A model generated the notes under the pieces. The model saw nothing but the letters and a program-made list of their open reading frames with translations. It searched no databases and was not told the DNA's origin. A DNA stretch of 64,000 nt. Origin: Lactifluus volemus (lineage: Eukaryota > Basidiomycota > Agaricomycetes > Russulales > Russulaceae). The DNA lies in the NCBI GenBank assembly GCA_022376515.1, contig WTXI01000006.1, positions 1,537,464 through 1,601,463 on the forward strand. Reading direction: 5' to 3'. The translations under genes were made by a program, and so were the position numbers. This document shows, one piece after another, positions 52,404-63,662 of this stretch (position 1 is its first letter; the number at the start of each line of letters is the position of its first letter).

Positions 52404-55400
52404 CTATATTGAAAATTCGGGAATTCGACACCAGAAACGTCCCTTGGGGTCTGATAAACCCTTACAACTGCAACGGGCGCAATCAGTCATTACCACTTGG
52501 AAACGAATTAAATATGGGATTACTCTGAATAAGAAAGATAGCTAGCAGCGGGAACATTAGTCATGATTCATGCACGGAAAGAGAGTAGAACGTACATCTT
52601 CAGGAGTGAGTCGGCCCATCGCCTACAAAAACGTGGCCGTTTTAGTAATACTCAGGGTTCCCCGCATGACACGCACCGAGTCATCGGTAGAGAGCGTGGC
52701 GTCCACCATCGCTGACTTCTTCTCTTGCAGCTGCACGATACGACTCTCGATGCTATCCTCGATAACTAGTTTGATAGCCTGTACTGGTCGACGTTGGCCA
52801 AGCCGATGAATACGATCCATCGCCTCTACACATTGCCAGTTTGAGAGAAGTAAACACAAACAATACACACGGACTCACGAAATTCAACCTGACAAAATAT
52901 CAGAGATAAGGAAAATTCAAGCAGGGGAAAAAGAGGGAACTAACGGCAGGATTCCACCAGCTATCCATTAGGTATACACGGGACGCCTCCGTCAAATTGA
53001 GCGCCACTCCGCCCGCTTTCAGGCTCACAAGGAAAACAGTCACATGAACGTTATTCACTAGATAAGGTTAGCTCGCTCGGAGATCGTCGTCCCCATGCGT
53101 AGGGCTTACTGAAATGCTGAATAGTAGCATCTCGCGCCTGGGGGCTCATCGTACCCTCGAGTCGGCAAATCTAACGGTCACCCATCAGGCACATGAACCG
53201 AACCGACGAAAAAACCGGCTCACAGAGAAGCCAGCGCGCTGCAAGCGGAACGCAATCAGGTCCAAAAAGTTCACGAACTGACTGAACACAATGCTCTTTG
53301 TTGTCGCGTCCTGATTGCGCAAATTGCTTAGCTCCTCGACGAGCGCTTCTATCTTTGAACTCGATCGCCACGAATCAATATCCAGTCGGCCAAGGATGCC
53401 TTGGCGCGCCGTAGCCGGCATCTCCAGCTCTAGAGCCGGTGCCTCCAGATCAATTGTGAGAGCGAGGTGGCAAACGGGGCAAGCAGGCTGCGCCATATAC
53501 CCGTTATACCCGTTCTTAGATGGGATGAAACAATACAATCGTCAAACTTACATTTGCTTCGATGGACGTGTTCAGGTACTGCTTGATGCATTCGCGATCG
53601 AATATGTGCCTGCATTTTGCCTGAATGGCATCCTCCGCGACATCGTTGCACAATCGACACACGGTGGCTTCGCCATCTTCTCCTCCGAACATCTTTGCGT
53701 TATTCTTGCTTCGGATTACGAGATCGGGATGGCAGGCCATCTGACGCATGCGTGTGATAAGACTGAAGATATTGGAATAGTCTAAATTTGTTCTTTGAGT
53801 GAACGGCCACTTTTTTTTTTTTCATTTCGTGCGAGGACTCACTGTTCAAAAGTGTGCCTGAATCAACGTATGTGCTGAACTGTCGCTTTGCATCCGAAAA
53901 CAAGCTCAGGTACAGTTCCTTCTCCTCGGGGCTGAAGTAATCGCGCCGGACAATGACTATGCGCGGAGGCAGACCCAGATCGTCCGCACGCTGTATTTTC
54001 GTGCGCCGTAGCATGATCCGGTCTAACAAGACTCGTAGCTTCTTGAACGCGATTCCACCCGGACCCTCCATTCCGTTCTTCTGAATAGGGGTGAGAATTT
54101 CGTTGTTCCAGAAACACGTGTGCATCATAGGGCTATGTCCGCAATCTTGCGTGAAGTCAAGCGAAAGAAGTAGCGACGTCTAAATCGAAACACGCACCGT
54201 CACATGTCCGCTTATCGCTGAACTTCCAATGCAAGGACTTGCAATCACACTTCTTACCTGAGCACAACCAGCTTCAGACAATCCCGGGTTGGAAAGATAA
54301 GCGGGGGAGACGTACAATAATAATGAGAGAAGGGATCACAGCCTAAGAACCTGATCAAACTGTATAATTCGCCCACTCGGTTCTGAAGGGGCGTCCCGGA
54401 AAGGCACCAGCGATGGTTCGCTTTCAGTTCAAAAGTAGCTTTGGCGGTGTTCGTAGCACGTTCTTTGATATTATGAGCTTCATCGAGCTGTGATGTGGTA
54501 AACCCGTGAGAAGCATCATGGCAAGCTAGAACATTCGACGCACGATAACACGCTCCCATTCAACAGCGTGTATGGGTGACTTCTCCTTGATGATTGCGCC
54601 CTTGCGTTTAAAGCCCGTCTGCTGCTTACGGAAGCAGCTCTCGAGCACGGCGTAAGTGGTAAGGACTACATCGTACTTCTTCAACTCCTTGGGATCGGTT
54701 ATTCGCGACGCTCCATGCCAGACAAGTACGTCCATGCCATCTGTGTGAGCTTCGATCTCGTTACGCCACTGCATGATCGCAACTGTCGGACTGAAAAAGT
54801 ATGTAAGATCGCAAAAGAAATACGACGGGCATGAAAATGTTAACGTACGCCACGACAAGATTGGGCTTCGTAGAGCCGGAGACTATCAGGGCGATCATCT
54901 GGATTGTCTTTCCCATGCTAAAACGCGGTCAGGTTACACCGTGAACGTTCCGTTTTGTTCAACGCACCCCATCTCGTCCTACCAAGGTTGGGTAAGTACA
55001 GGGGCCATTCTAGAAGGCACGATAGACTGACCGCCAAAAGTCCACCAGCGTATTGACCAAATTCTTGCTTGCGCATCCAGTAGAGCGATTCTTGCTGGAA
55101 CGGTAGGAGGGCTACTTTGAGCCCCGAGGGCTGCTCCGCTTTCTGGGGCTCCACAATGCCGACCTTGACCTCGAGGTCGCCCCAGGCATCACGAAGCTCA
55201 GGGTGGTGTCTATGCAGTTGAATTGTGGATCTCTCTGCCTGTACCAGAACCAAGTCAGCCTCAACAACGAAACGCTCGAACGATATTTAGAACCTACGTG
55301 TGTCAAACGTCTGCCAAGCCGGTACTGTAACATTCTCATCTCCTGCTTTTCCAGACGGGATTGTCTTCGAGCCTCTCTACGATCCAACAAAAAATCAAAC

Positions 55401-56353
55401 TGATGGCCTTGGCTGTCATTTTCGGTTTTCCCTTTGCCTTTGTTCATGTTCCTGCGCTTGCCTGGATTCGCCTTAACCTTCCGTGCGATAGGTTCGTCTT
55501 CGGAATCGGTGTTTACCGGCAGGTCATCCTCAAGGTGACCATCAGAAACTACTTCTGCAGCAGCTCCGAGACTTTGTTCCCAGGCAAGGTGATGCTCCTC
55601 TGCGAGGGCAGCCATTTCAGCATACGCGGAAACACTCGTCGATGCGTCCCCATGCGACGCGTCGTTAAGGGAGGCTGTGATGGCGGCGTCAACCATCATC
55701 GCTTCAATTTCTTCATCTTTAACACCATTATAATTTTGGGGGCAACACGGGATGACCGCTGGTGGGGTGACTTGCGGGCGTTGCGAAGGGCAGCGCCTTG
55801 GTCCTCTTCGTATTCGGAATCGGAATCAGATTGGTTACAGTCATACTCGCTGACCTGAGAATCGAAATCCGAATCTTCTTGTAGACTCAGACTGGCTTCG
55901 AAGTTGGGAACCTCAAGTCCGTCAACAAGATTGGAAGGCGCCTTCCCTTTGCCCTTATCCTTGGAATTCTCGTGATAAGCGATAACGATCAATCACAGAC
56001 AACTCGTTGGAGCTAGGGCAATTGCCCGCACTCACGTTTGAAGACCGGGCTGGAATCTCAACGCATTTCATGGTTGTTGCACGCCTCTTTGAAGGTTTGA
56101 TAAAGACAGACAGACTGTCGTCATCATCACTCTCAGCAGACCTCTTCTGGCCCGTTCCTGCAGTCCCTTTGATAATTCCTTTGGACATGTTCTGAAAATG
56201 GTGTTCTTCTTCATCTTCGCCGCTTGTGGCAGGTGTTCCGATGGTAGAACCCACGTTGCTGTTGGGAAAGGGGACAGAGGAGGCGGGTGTTGTAGGGGTT
56301 GTTGTCGATGCATCCATTTGCTGCGCAATCAACATTCCCCTGGTCCTTGCCAT
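52404..56353 (-). CDS. RAD16: SNF2-family helicase with RING finger, RAD16 type
   Basis: Rad16 is the ATP-driven translocase and E3 ligase subunit of the global-genome nucleotide-excision repair factor NEF4. Helicase motifs: [19 protein letters not shown] (Walker A, spliced across introns at about 54930-55030), [69 protein letters not shown] finger [20 protein letters not shown] / CPVC sits between the helicase lobes, as in Rad16. The C-terminal lobe has [20 protein letters not shown] and [20 protein letters not shown]. The acidic N-terminus (residues 1-250) is poorly conserved; the frame between [10 protein letters not shown] and [12 protein letters not shown] (about 55700-55800) could not be joined by a normal intron. 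The end is uncertain: the last exon after LTPED may stop at 52404 or earlier. Confidence 0.9.
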
Positions 56354-57236
56354 TGATTGACTTTTTTTTACTGTAAAAGAAAGCCAACAACGGTTTTATT
56401 TGTAGTCAAAACTGAAAAAAAGAAAAAGTCGAAGGACAAGGAGGATCAAAAGGTAGGAGCAGTCGAGTCTGTCGCGTTTAGTCGCGCGGCTCCGACTCTC
56501 GGTAAATACCGTGTTACGCGTGCCACAAGCGCGTCGATCGTTCTCGACCGGTTCGAACCACACGTCGCGACTGAACTGATTGTTTCCAAGCGTGGACGAC
56601 CCTGCTTTCGTGATCGGGAACGGACCATTTTCGCGAATGTAGCCTCGTGCGTCGTTAATTTGAATTTCAACAACTCTCCCGTGCCTTACCGCCGACAAGT
56701 GCAGTTTTCCCACCACGTGTAAAACGAGTGTCGGCTGACCGCCCACTGACTCATTCAGTACAAATGAAAAACAAATCTTTTCTTCCTATTTCGAGCGCTA
56801 CTTGGCTAAAAACCCGCAAAGGTCGATGAGTTTGATGACCAACGTGGCGCTCGTTGAGCCGCAAGGCTGATCTGTAACTCCCCTCATGCAACTGCGATCG
56901 CCCCATCATGGCGCCGTAAGCTTCTTCTAGGAGGTGATCGATCCAAAAGCCCGCGCTGGAATTTGTCCTTGCCCAGGCTTGTCCCATGACCACCGAGATA
57001 TGGCACGTCACCTTCTCACCCACAACTGGATTTTCTATTTGGGTAAAGCAAACATGTTTGATATCGTAAATAAATACAATCAGTAATGTCGCAGATACGC
57101 CGCTCGGGTACTGCCACCAATCGAGTGTAGAAAAGCAGACATCATTCTACGTCTCTCAATGCCCAATTCCACTCGAAAAGTGGGACAAGTGTCAGTGTCA
57201 GTCATGATGACTGTGACCTCGCGTGTTCCAAAGCAA
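56354..57236. other. Intergenic region upstream of RAD16
   Basis: This 883-bp stretch should contain the RAD16 promoter and the terminator of the WW-domain gene. Both strands have open stretches of 90-120 codons (56357-56722 plus; 56396-56746 and 56751-57023 minus) without recognisable domains. I treat them as chance frames. Confidence 0.35.
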
Positions 57237-58196
57237 CTACCAGTCACCACGATAATCGGGATCAACATAATCGCCATCTTGGTATTGAGCATCAGCGAAG
57301 CCTGGCGTAACACGCAACCGGATCAGTTCTAGTGTAAAGAAATTGAAAGTAAAAAAATTCGACCGACCCTCGGTGTAGGCCTCCGCTTCGTCGTGACGCT
57401 CATGACGCTCGAACGCCTCAGCCAGTACGACACCACCGAGTAATCCTGCACCGCCCGCTATTGCCAGAAAATGAGTCTAGTCCTGTCCTCGCGGGAATGT
57501 TCCATTCATACCTAATGCTGCAGTTCCCAAGCCCCCCCCTCTACCAAGATGATGACGTCCGGCATTTGTCGGTTGTTGTACCGCTGGTTGCCCGGACGGA
57601 GAAACATACACTAATGATAGTCACGGCGCTTGAGCATCACGGCATCCCCTCTTGCTAATAGATTTGTACCTGGCTGTGGCGGCTGCTGCTGCTGTTGTTG
57701 CTGCCAACCTGGCCACCCTTGACCTTGATTACGATAACCGTCATAACCCGGCGGTGTGTAGTGTGGCTGCTGCGGCGGCTGCTGCTGCTGGTAGCCGCGA
57801 TCCTGTGGATCGACATATCCGCCCCCTGGGTTGTACCCCCCCGGTGCCTGCTGATATGACGCGTATGCTGAGCGGGGCGGAGGGTTAGGAGGCGGTGCAA
57901 AGGATGGCTGCGGATTAGCCGAAGATGGACGGTCAAGTGGATGGTGCCACTGTGACTGCGATTGATTTTTCGTGGTGTCTACATAATACCTGTACAAAAA
58001 GCAACCTGTTTCGGTATGGCCGTCATTGGGTGACTGCCAACGTACCAGGCATGATAGCTGTTGAAAAGATCAGATTAAGGGTGATCGTTAGTAGCGAGAG
58101 CGGGACCCACCTGGGATCATATTGCGTAGTCCAGCCAAGGGGAAGGGGTCTGCGGTCAGGATTCTCGGGAGGACGAGAGAAAGATGGAGAGGACAT
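57237..58196 (-). CDS. WW-domain protein, Gln/Pro-rich (Wwm1-like)
   Basis: The first exons encode MSSPSFSRPPENPDRRPLP followed by a complete WW domain: LPLGWTTQYDPSYHAWYYVD, TTKNQSQSQWHHPLD. Both Trp and the WYYV core are present. Joining this domain needs a 12-nt exon at 58046-58057. A Pro/Gly/Gln-rich middle follows (GYQQQQPPQQP, a Q7 run), then a Gly/Ala-rich hydrophobic segment AGGAGLLGGVVLAEAFERHE and the C-terminus FADAQYQDGDYVDPDYRGDW, TAG at 57237. WW domains bind Pro-rich ligands. The layout resembles yeast Wwm1, a metacaspase-interacting protein; this is an inference from architecture. Confidence 0.75.
58046..58057 (-). other. 12-nt micro-exon of the WW-domain gene
   Basis: CTATCATGCCTG is bounded by CAACAG upstream and GTACGT downstream on the minus strand. 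It adds Tyr-His-Ala and completes Ser and Trp codons. The flanking introns are 58058-58110 (53 nt) and 57990-58045 (56 nt). Without it the WW domain loses its central strand and the first conserved aromatic residues. Confidence 0.75.
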
Positions 58197-58816
58197 GTGG
58201 ATATCGATGAGAGAGAACGGCGGGTGCGCAAGAGGGGGGGGGTCACTGATGAGTATTTTATATTCCTGGCCGCGGTACATCGGTCATTGGACCAATCGGA
58301 GCCTTGGACCCTGCTGACAATGTGTCCTTCTTACCCAGCCTCACCGCCCGGTCTCTCCCCTCCCGGCCGCGCCTGGCCGGATGCGTCCGCGGAAGTGCGG
58401 ATGGACCATCATCGCATCAACATGCAACATCAATCCAGTTCATGATCAGTTCAGTTCAAGTTCAGTCAGTTACCCAGTGCCCAAGTCCGTTTCGGTATCA
58501 CTACACCGGCGCATGGCCGAGCGCTCCTTAGCGGACCCTAACAATCCGTGTTTGATGGTGCTGACCCCCGAGAGAAGCGGCACCTCTCGCCTCCAAATTT
58601 CTATTTGGAATCAGCGCTGCGTCAATTCGAGCGATGTACCATTTATGACAACCAGGGACCGATCGAGATAAGCGTATAAGGTATGTAACATCCAGGACGT
58701 CTCAGAAGCACGGAAATATTTAAAAAAATATAAAAAATAAAACCATGAGCGGTAAGTGGTCAGTCGGTCAATCGGCCCATCGGTCTCGTGAGTAGGGTCA
58801 GCTGGTACAGCTCACC
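58197..58816. other. Intergenic region between HMG and WW-domain genes
   Basis: No gene was seen. A run of degenerate TTCAG/AGTTCA words at 58430-58475 is the only notable repeat. Should contain the WW-gene promoter. Confidence 0.4.
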
Positions 58817-59872
58817 TCACGCCTTGCTTCTCTTCTTCTTTTCCTGACGTGCTGGCATCGATGCTGCAGAAGAGCTGATCTTGCTCTTCGGTTTTACAGT
58901 ACTAGTGGCCGTGGCAATCTCGACATTACGCTTTGCCTTGCTCTTCGCGGGTGGTGGTGGAGTGGGCGCGTGTAACTCCTCCTCCACTTTATCATCATCT
59001 TCTTCGCCGGAATTTCCCTCTGTCTCGTCTTCTTCCACCTCGGACTTGTCAGATGAGCTCGTATCAGCGGAGGAATCACTTGACTCCGGTGGTTTTCGTG
59101 CTAATTTAGCGCCCTTAATTTCTTTTAGCCCGCTTAGCATGCGCAACACAAAAAGGGTACGGACGGGTGGAACAGCTGTGCCTGGATGCACGGCTTCTTC
59201 TTCGATAGTGGCGGCGGCGGGCTTACGGCTGGCCGGTTTCGCAGGTGCCACGATGCCCCGGCGTTCCTCATAAGCTCGCTTTTCTGTCTCCCACTTCTGT
59301 TTAGCTACGGCTTGGAGACGCTCGTAGGGCTAACAGAGCACGTTATTAGAAGCAACCCGAGGATAAATCCCAGATAAAACACGAACGGCCTTCTGTTCCG
59401 GCGTCATCTCTGCCCACTGCTTCGAAACTCGGGCCAATACCTCGTTCATACTGATGTCGGGATGCTGCTTGCGTAGCTCCTGACGCAGGTCATTTTGGAA
59501 GAAAATGTAGGAAGATGCTGCGCGTTTGGGCGCATCGGGATCCTTGACCTTTTTGGTTACGATGCGTCTCTTCTTGGTTACACCCTCGACGTCCTCTTCC
59601 TCCGTCCCGAGGCGTTTGGCTCCGGCATGTGCAACTCCTGGAGGGACCAGATGGTTTCCGTTAAAGGAAGCCTGTGTCAACATCTGCGCAAACTGATCGG
59701 CAACATTCGCGCAATGTCGCATTTGCTCTGCAACAGAGTTCAGACTTGCAATGAGCTAGATGCCGAGAAGGTTGAGTGGAAAGAGAAACGATGGCATATA
59801 TCAAGGACTAGCCGTTAATTTTTGACGTTCAATCTGGGCAAACACCGGGTCGTGTTGTGCTGAATTTGCCAT
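58817..59872 (-). CDS. HMG-box chromatin protein
   Basis: A single HMG box is complete: KDPDAPKRAASSYIFFQNDL, RQELRKQHPDISMNEVLARV, SKQWAEMTPEQKAPYERLQA with the KRAYEE end, spliced across about 59331-59388. The KDPxAPKR opening is typical of Nhp6/HMGB-type boxes that bend DNA without strong sequence preference. The N-terminus (MANSAQHDP...) leads into a helix IASLNSVAEQMRHCANVADQ. The tail is Ser/acid-rich (SSDSSADTSSSDKSEVEEDE) then Lys-rich (RQEKKKRSKA). The first intron is uncertain: either a GT donor after HDP or a GC donor after QKLT. Confidence 0.82.
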
Positions 59873-60270
59873 TGTGCAGCAAAGAAGAGAGAGCTGGGCA
59901 CGTGTGGTTTAACTCGATAAGCTTGGATATTCGAAGTAGTCGGAGTTGTAAATAAAATAATCGGAGATTTAATCTGAGTTTTAGGTCATAAAGTGGCCAT
60001 TTTCGCAGGAGATAATAAGCGTCAACGACGACTGAAAAACGCTCCTTCCAGACTGGCCATTCAAGACTTTGTCCCGGCTGGCAGGTCTGTTAGCAGTATC
60101 ATCCCAGAAAGTTCCGTTTTCTTCTTTCTCTCCTCGTCTTTTGCGGTTCGGTTACGCCACATTTGAGCCGTAATTGTGTGTTTTACCAGTCGTCGGGAAA
60201 GTGCAGTAGCGCCTCGCAACAGAGAAAGGGGAAAAAGGAAAAGGGAAAAGAATAAAAAGACTTTCGACAA
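59873..60270. promoter_or_regulatory. Bidirectional promoter, HMG-box / PNUTS-like genes
   Basis: This is a 398-bp gap between divergent starts. It is AT-rich near 59935-60010 and has A/G-rich DNA (GAGAAAGGGGAAAAAGG) just before the PNUTS-like ATG. No specific site was recognised. Confidence 0.4.
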
Positions 60271-63200
60271 ATGGACGTATTTTCGAATACGTCCGCCTGG
60301 TTACAACATTCTCCCACCCAAGTTGCCCAGTCGTCATCTCAGGTCGTTCAGAACGACCTGGCCGATTCCCAACGACCTCCCAACTCGACCGATTGGAAAG
60401 ACTCGTCATCAACAGCGTCAGGCCCAAATGGAGCGTCCGGAAACATTGATCTCCATGACTTTGGTCTGGGAGACCTTTCTGGTAAGCACCGCGTGCACGC
60501 CTCACGATACGCCTACCCGTACGCAACGCCAAGTCGGCCTGACTGGAAATTTCCAGCGCCACAGACGTCCTCAACATCCCTTACCACCACTTCCCTTTCT
60601 TCAATTACACCAACAACTTCTTTCTCCCTTCCGTCCCTCCCTCTTACAATGCGATGTCCTATGGCTCTTCCTCCTGGTCGCCTCAACCAGGACAGGTGCC
60701 TTTATCAACCTACTCTACCCTCAATGGCGCAACTTCCGCAAATTCACCTCAATCCCCATCCTCCCATCCCTCCTCCCAGGCTAATATCGAGTGCGTAACA
60801 TGATCGTCCGCTTACTATCTCAATTCACACATCCGTCACAGTCCCGCACTAACGACCCTTAGCACCTCAAGCCCACCACTTTCATATTCTCCAACCAATG
60901 TTTCCCAACAGCAAGCATCTCAGCATCACCTACCATTGCATTCCCATTACCCTCAATTATCGTCTCTATCTATTGCATATACACAACAGGCATCCCCTCC
61001 CCCTTTGGCCCCCACCCTCTCGCAGACGACACAAAGTCAATCACAGTCACATTCCCAATCGCAACAGTCACAACAGTCTCAAGGGACGCTCTCTCCCTTC
61101 GCTCTCCATGCCCCCCAGCTCTTGTCTGCTATTCCACCGTCCTCGTTCTACGCCGCGACACCTCAGTCCGATTCGCCCGTCCCTCCGTCTCAAAGCCGTC
61201 GGGAGGCCTTCCTCGATGCCATTCAAGCCCTTTCTTCAGACAAAGAGTTTTTCTGGTGGCGCCCGTAGCGTGCAGCAACTCGTCAGTCGAATAATAGAAT
61301 TCGGTATCTTGGAAGTGAGTGCACAGACCAGACTTGATATCCTTACCAAGATCCGAGACAATGCCGGCAACAATTATTTCGGGCCTGGCTCGAGAGTGTT
61401 GCCTGCGATGGATGTCACGCGGGAGTGGCTGAAAGCAGGGGCAACTGCCGGTGCAGATAACCAAGTGCTGGAAACTGTCATGCCATCACTTCATGTGTGT
61501 TCCTTATGCTTATATTCCCTGTTTTTTGTGCCTCATCATATTTTTGACGTTTATATTTTTGCTGTCATGCCGTTAAATGACCCTGCACGGTTTGTCACTA
61601 TCGGTTAGATTGCGGATCGCCTGCCTTTTACCGGTGAGACGCTCGTCTCTTCTAAAAATTGGCAAAATTGTGCGCAAGTCGCCAAAGATGCTCCGATCCC
61701 TGGTGAGTGCTCACTTTTACTTTCAAGTCGAGTACTCCGAGTGTGGAGCCAAACGTTCTGCATCTCTCTGCGTGGGTTGCAATTCATGCACCAGTTATAA
61801 TACTTTGCCACACTTTTGTCATAAATGCTCTGTGAAATGGGAGAGCAATGTCTGACCATATGTCCAATCATACAACGTTTTCTACAGCGGTCAAAGACAT
61901 GGCAGCGAATCTCGAGCGGAAGTGGCGGAATCAATTCGTCTTCATGCAGGATCAGGTCATGCCCGCTGATGATGATGTGCAGGGTGGGTTTGGTCATCAC
62001 CCATGTGTCATTGATCCATTGATAAATGTCTTTCTTTATTTGAACCACAAATAGACGTGAAACAAAAGAAGCGAAAACTCCCTGATGCCCCGTCCAAGCC
62101 TGGTCCGCCTGCGAAGAAGAGTGCGGTGTCCGTAGCATCGTCGTCGCGACCTTCAGTCGTGGTCAAGAAGGAAGGGAGGCCATCAACAGTGGGGGCGACG
62201 GCGGCAACGATGAAGGAGTCAAAATCGGACTCATCTTTTTTTTCTGCACCTAAACAGAAACCGAAGTTGCCAAGCTTCAAAAAGGCCCCCGGAGGAACGG
62301 CGGCGCCGACTATGATAAAGAAGGAGCCTGCGGCAAACGTCGCGCAACCGTCATCGACTGATGCGTTCCAGGAGGCGCTGAAGGACATGGCGAGGGCCCG
62401 TCGACCGTCGCCTGCTGCGCCTGCGCCTAGTACATCCAGTAATGCGGAGGCGGTATTATCTGTGGCATCGGCCAACACCAAACTGCTCAAAAAGAAAAAA
62501 TCCGTAACCTGGGCTCCCGATGGGCAGCTCGAGTTGGTGAAACTCATTGAGAGGGCGGTGTACGACGACGATCCCGTTGATGTCAGCCTCCTCTTCCTAT
62601 TAATAATTGTACAGTACATTAATTACGTGTCACTCGTGCTGATTTACAGGGTACGCCACACGCATTGCACAATGTACGTGAATTGGAAAGAGGGGAGGGA
62701 GCCGCTCTACATGCCCACTTATTCGAGGAGCTTCTTGATTGGACTGAGCCGCAACGTAAGCATTGCTCAAATTGGCGCCAAGCGAGGTCGCACTGACACC
62801 GCATCTTACCAGCCATCGACCTTTCGGAAGACGTTGAAGCGCGCCCGCGGGGGGAAGGTAGCCAAGAACGTGGTGCCCAAGAGCAGCGCGAACTTACCGC
62901 TCTCGGTGCATCTTATCTCGTTCAACCGATACCTGATTCGCCCGCGGATCTATCGCCCAACTCGGTACTTTCCCAGGAGCAAGTGGACGAAAACGTAGTA
63001 CATATGCTTGCAGGTGCCGAAATTGATGCCCTCTCCTGGCCGCCTATGATACCGGCGGCGCCATTACCTGGCGCGAGCGTCGCGGAGCTCGTTGGTCAGC
63101 TTGCCGCCAACGGCGTGGGAACCCACATGGCCGGTGGGGTACCTGATGTTGCGGCCCCACCTCCAGGGGGGTTCGACCCTGCTGTTTTGGCGCAGTTTGC

Positions 63201-63662
63201 GAGCAGTATTCCGCAAGAGCAGCTCCAACAGCTTGCACAGATGTTTGCCACACAGCCGTCGTCGTCGTCGTCGTCGTCATCATCGCTACCACAAGGCGAT
63301 GAACAGCAAAGTTGGGACGCACAACAGGCCCCGGCACAGGCGGCATTTTCGGCAGACGCCGCGGGTGGTGCGTCACGCGATCGTTGGCCCCATGCGCCAG
63401 AAGAACCGAGGTGGGCGCGGGGTCCGGGCGGGGACGCGGGCGGGGCCGCCCGCTGGACGGAAGTAGACAGTTTAAATCGCGAATACCTTGCTCGTTCTAT
63501 GCACAAGGAAGGCAAGCACACATTTCTATATACCCCCCCTTTTTCTTTCTTGTCTGTGAGCGTGAAAATGAAACTAATGGCATTTTTTTTTGGGTTGTTC
63601 AAAAAAACAGATGCAAGTATGGCGATCAGTGCAATTTTAGTCACGATCAGGATTTTAGCTAA
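60271..63662 (+). CDS. PNUTS-like PP1 regulatory subunit (TFIIS-N, RVxF, CCCH finger)
   Basis: PNUTS/Ppn1 targets protein phosphatase 1 to RNA polymerase II termination and chromatin. The start is MDVFSNTSAWLQHSPTQVA, followed by a Ser/Gln/Pro-rich region spliced via 60481 and 60788. A TFIIS-N/LW-like domain follows (GGARSVQQLVSRIIEFGIL, TRLDILTKIRDNAGNNYF, DVTREWLKAGA, AVKDMAANLERKWR). A Lys-rich NLS (KQKKRKLPDAPSKPGPPAKK), the PP1-docking motif KKKSVTWAPDGQLELVKLIE and a C-terminal CCCH finger PCSFYAQGRCKYGDQCNFSH complete the PNUTS layout. The finger is split by a GC-AG intron (63512-63610). The frame is broken at the T5 run near 61250, in two compensating pairs at about 61380-61412 and 61660-61690, and between about 63340 and 63450. 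The protein sequence as assembled is therefore doubtful although domains are preserved. Confidence 0.8.
63257..63290 (+). repeat. Trinucleotide run encoding poly-Ser
   Basis: TCG/TCA triplets in tandem encode nine consecutive Ser in the PNUTS-like gene. Confidence 0.9.

Noticed and set aside
56357..56722. Plus-strand 121-codon frame divergent from RAD16
   Set aside because: No domain or conserved pattern; it lies in the RAD16 promoter region, and the other strand is equally open.
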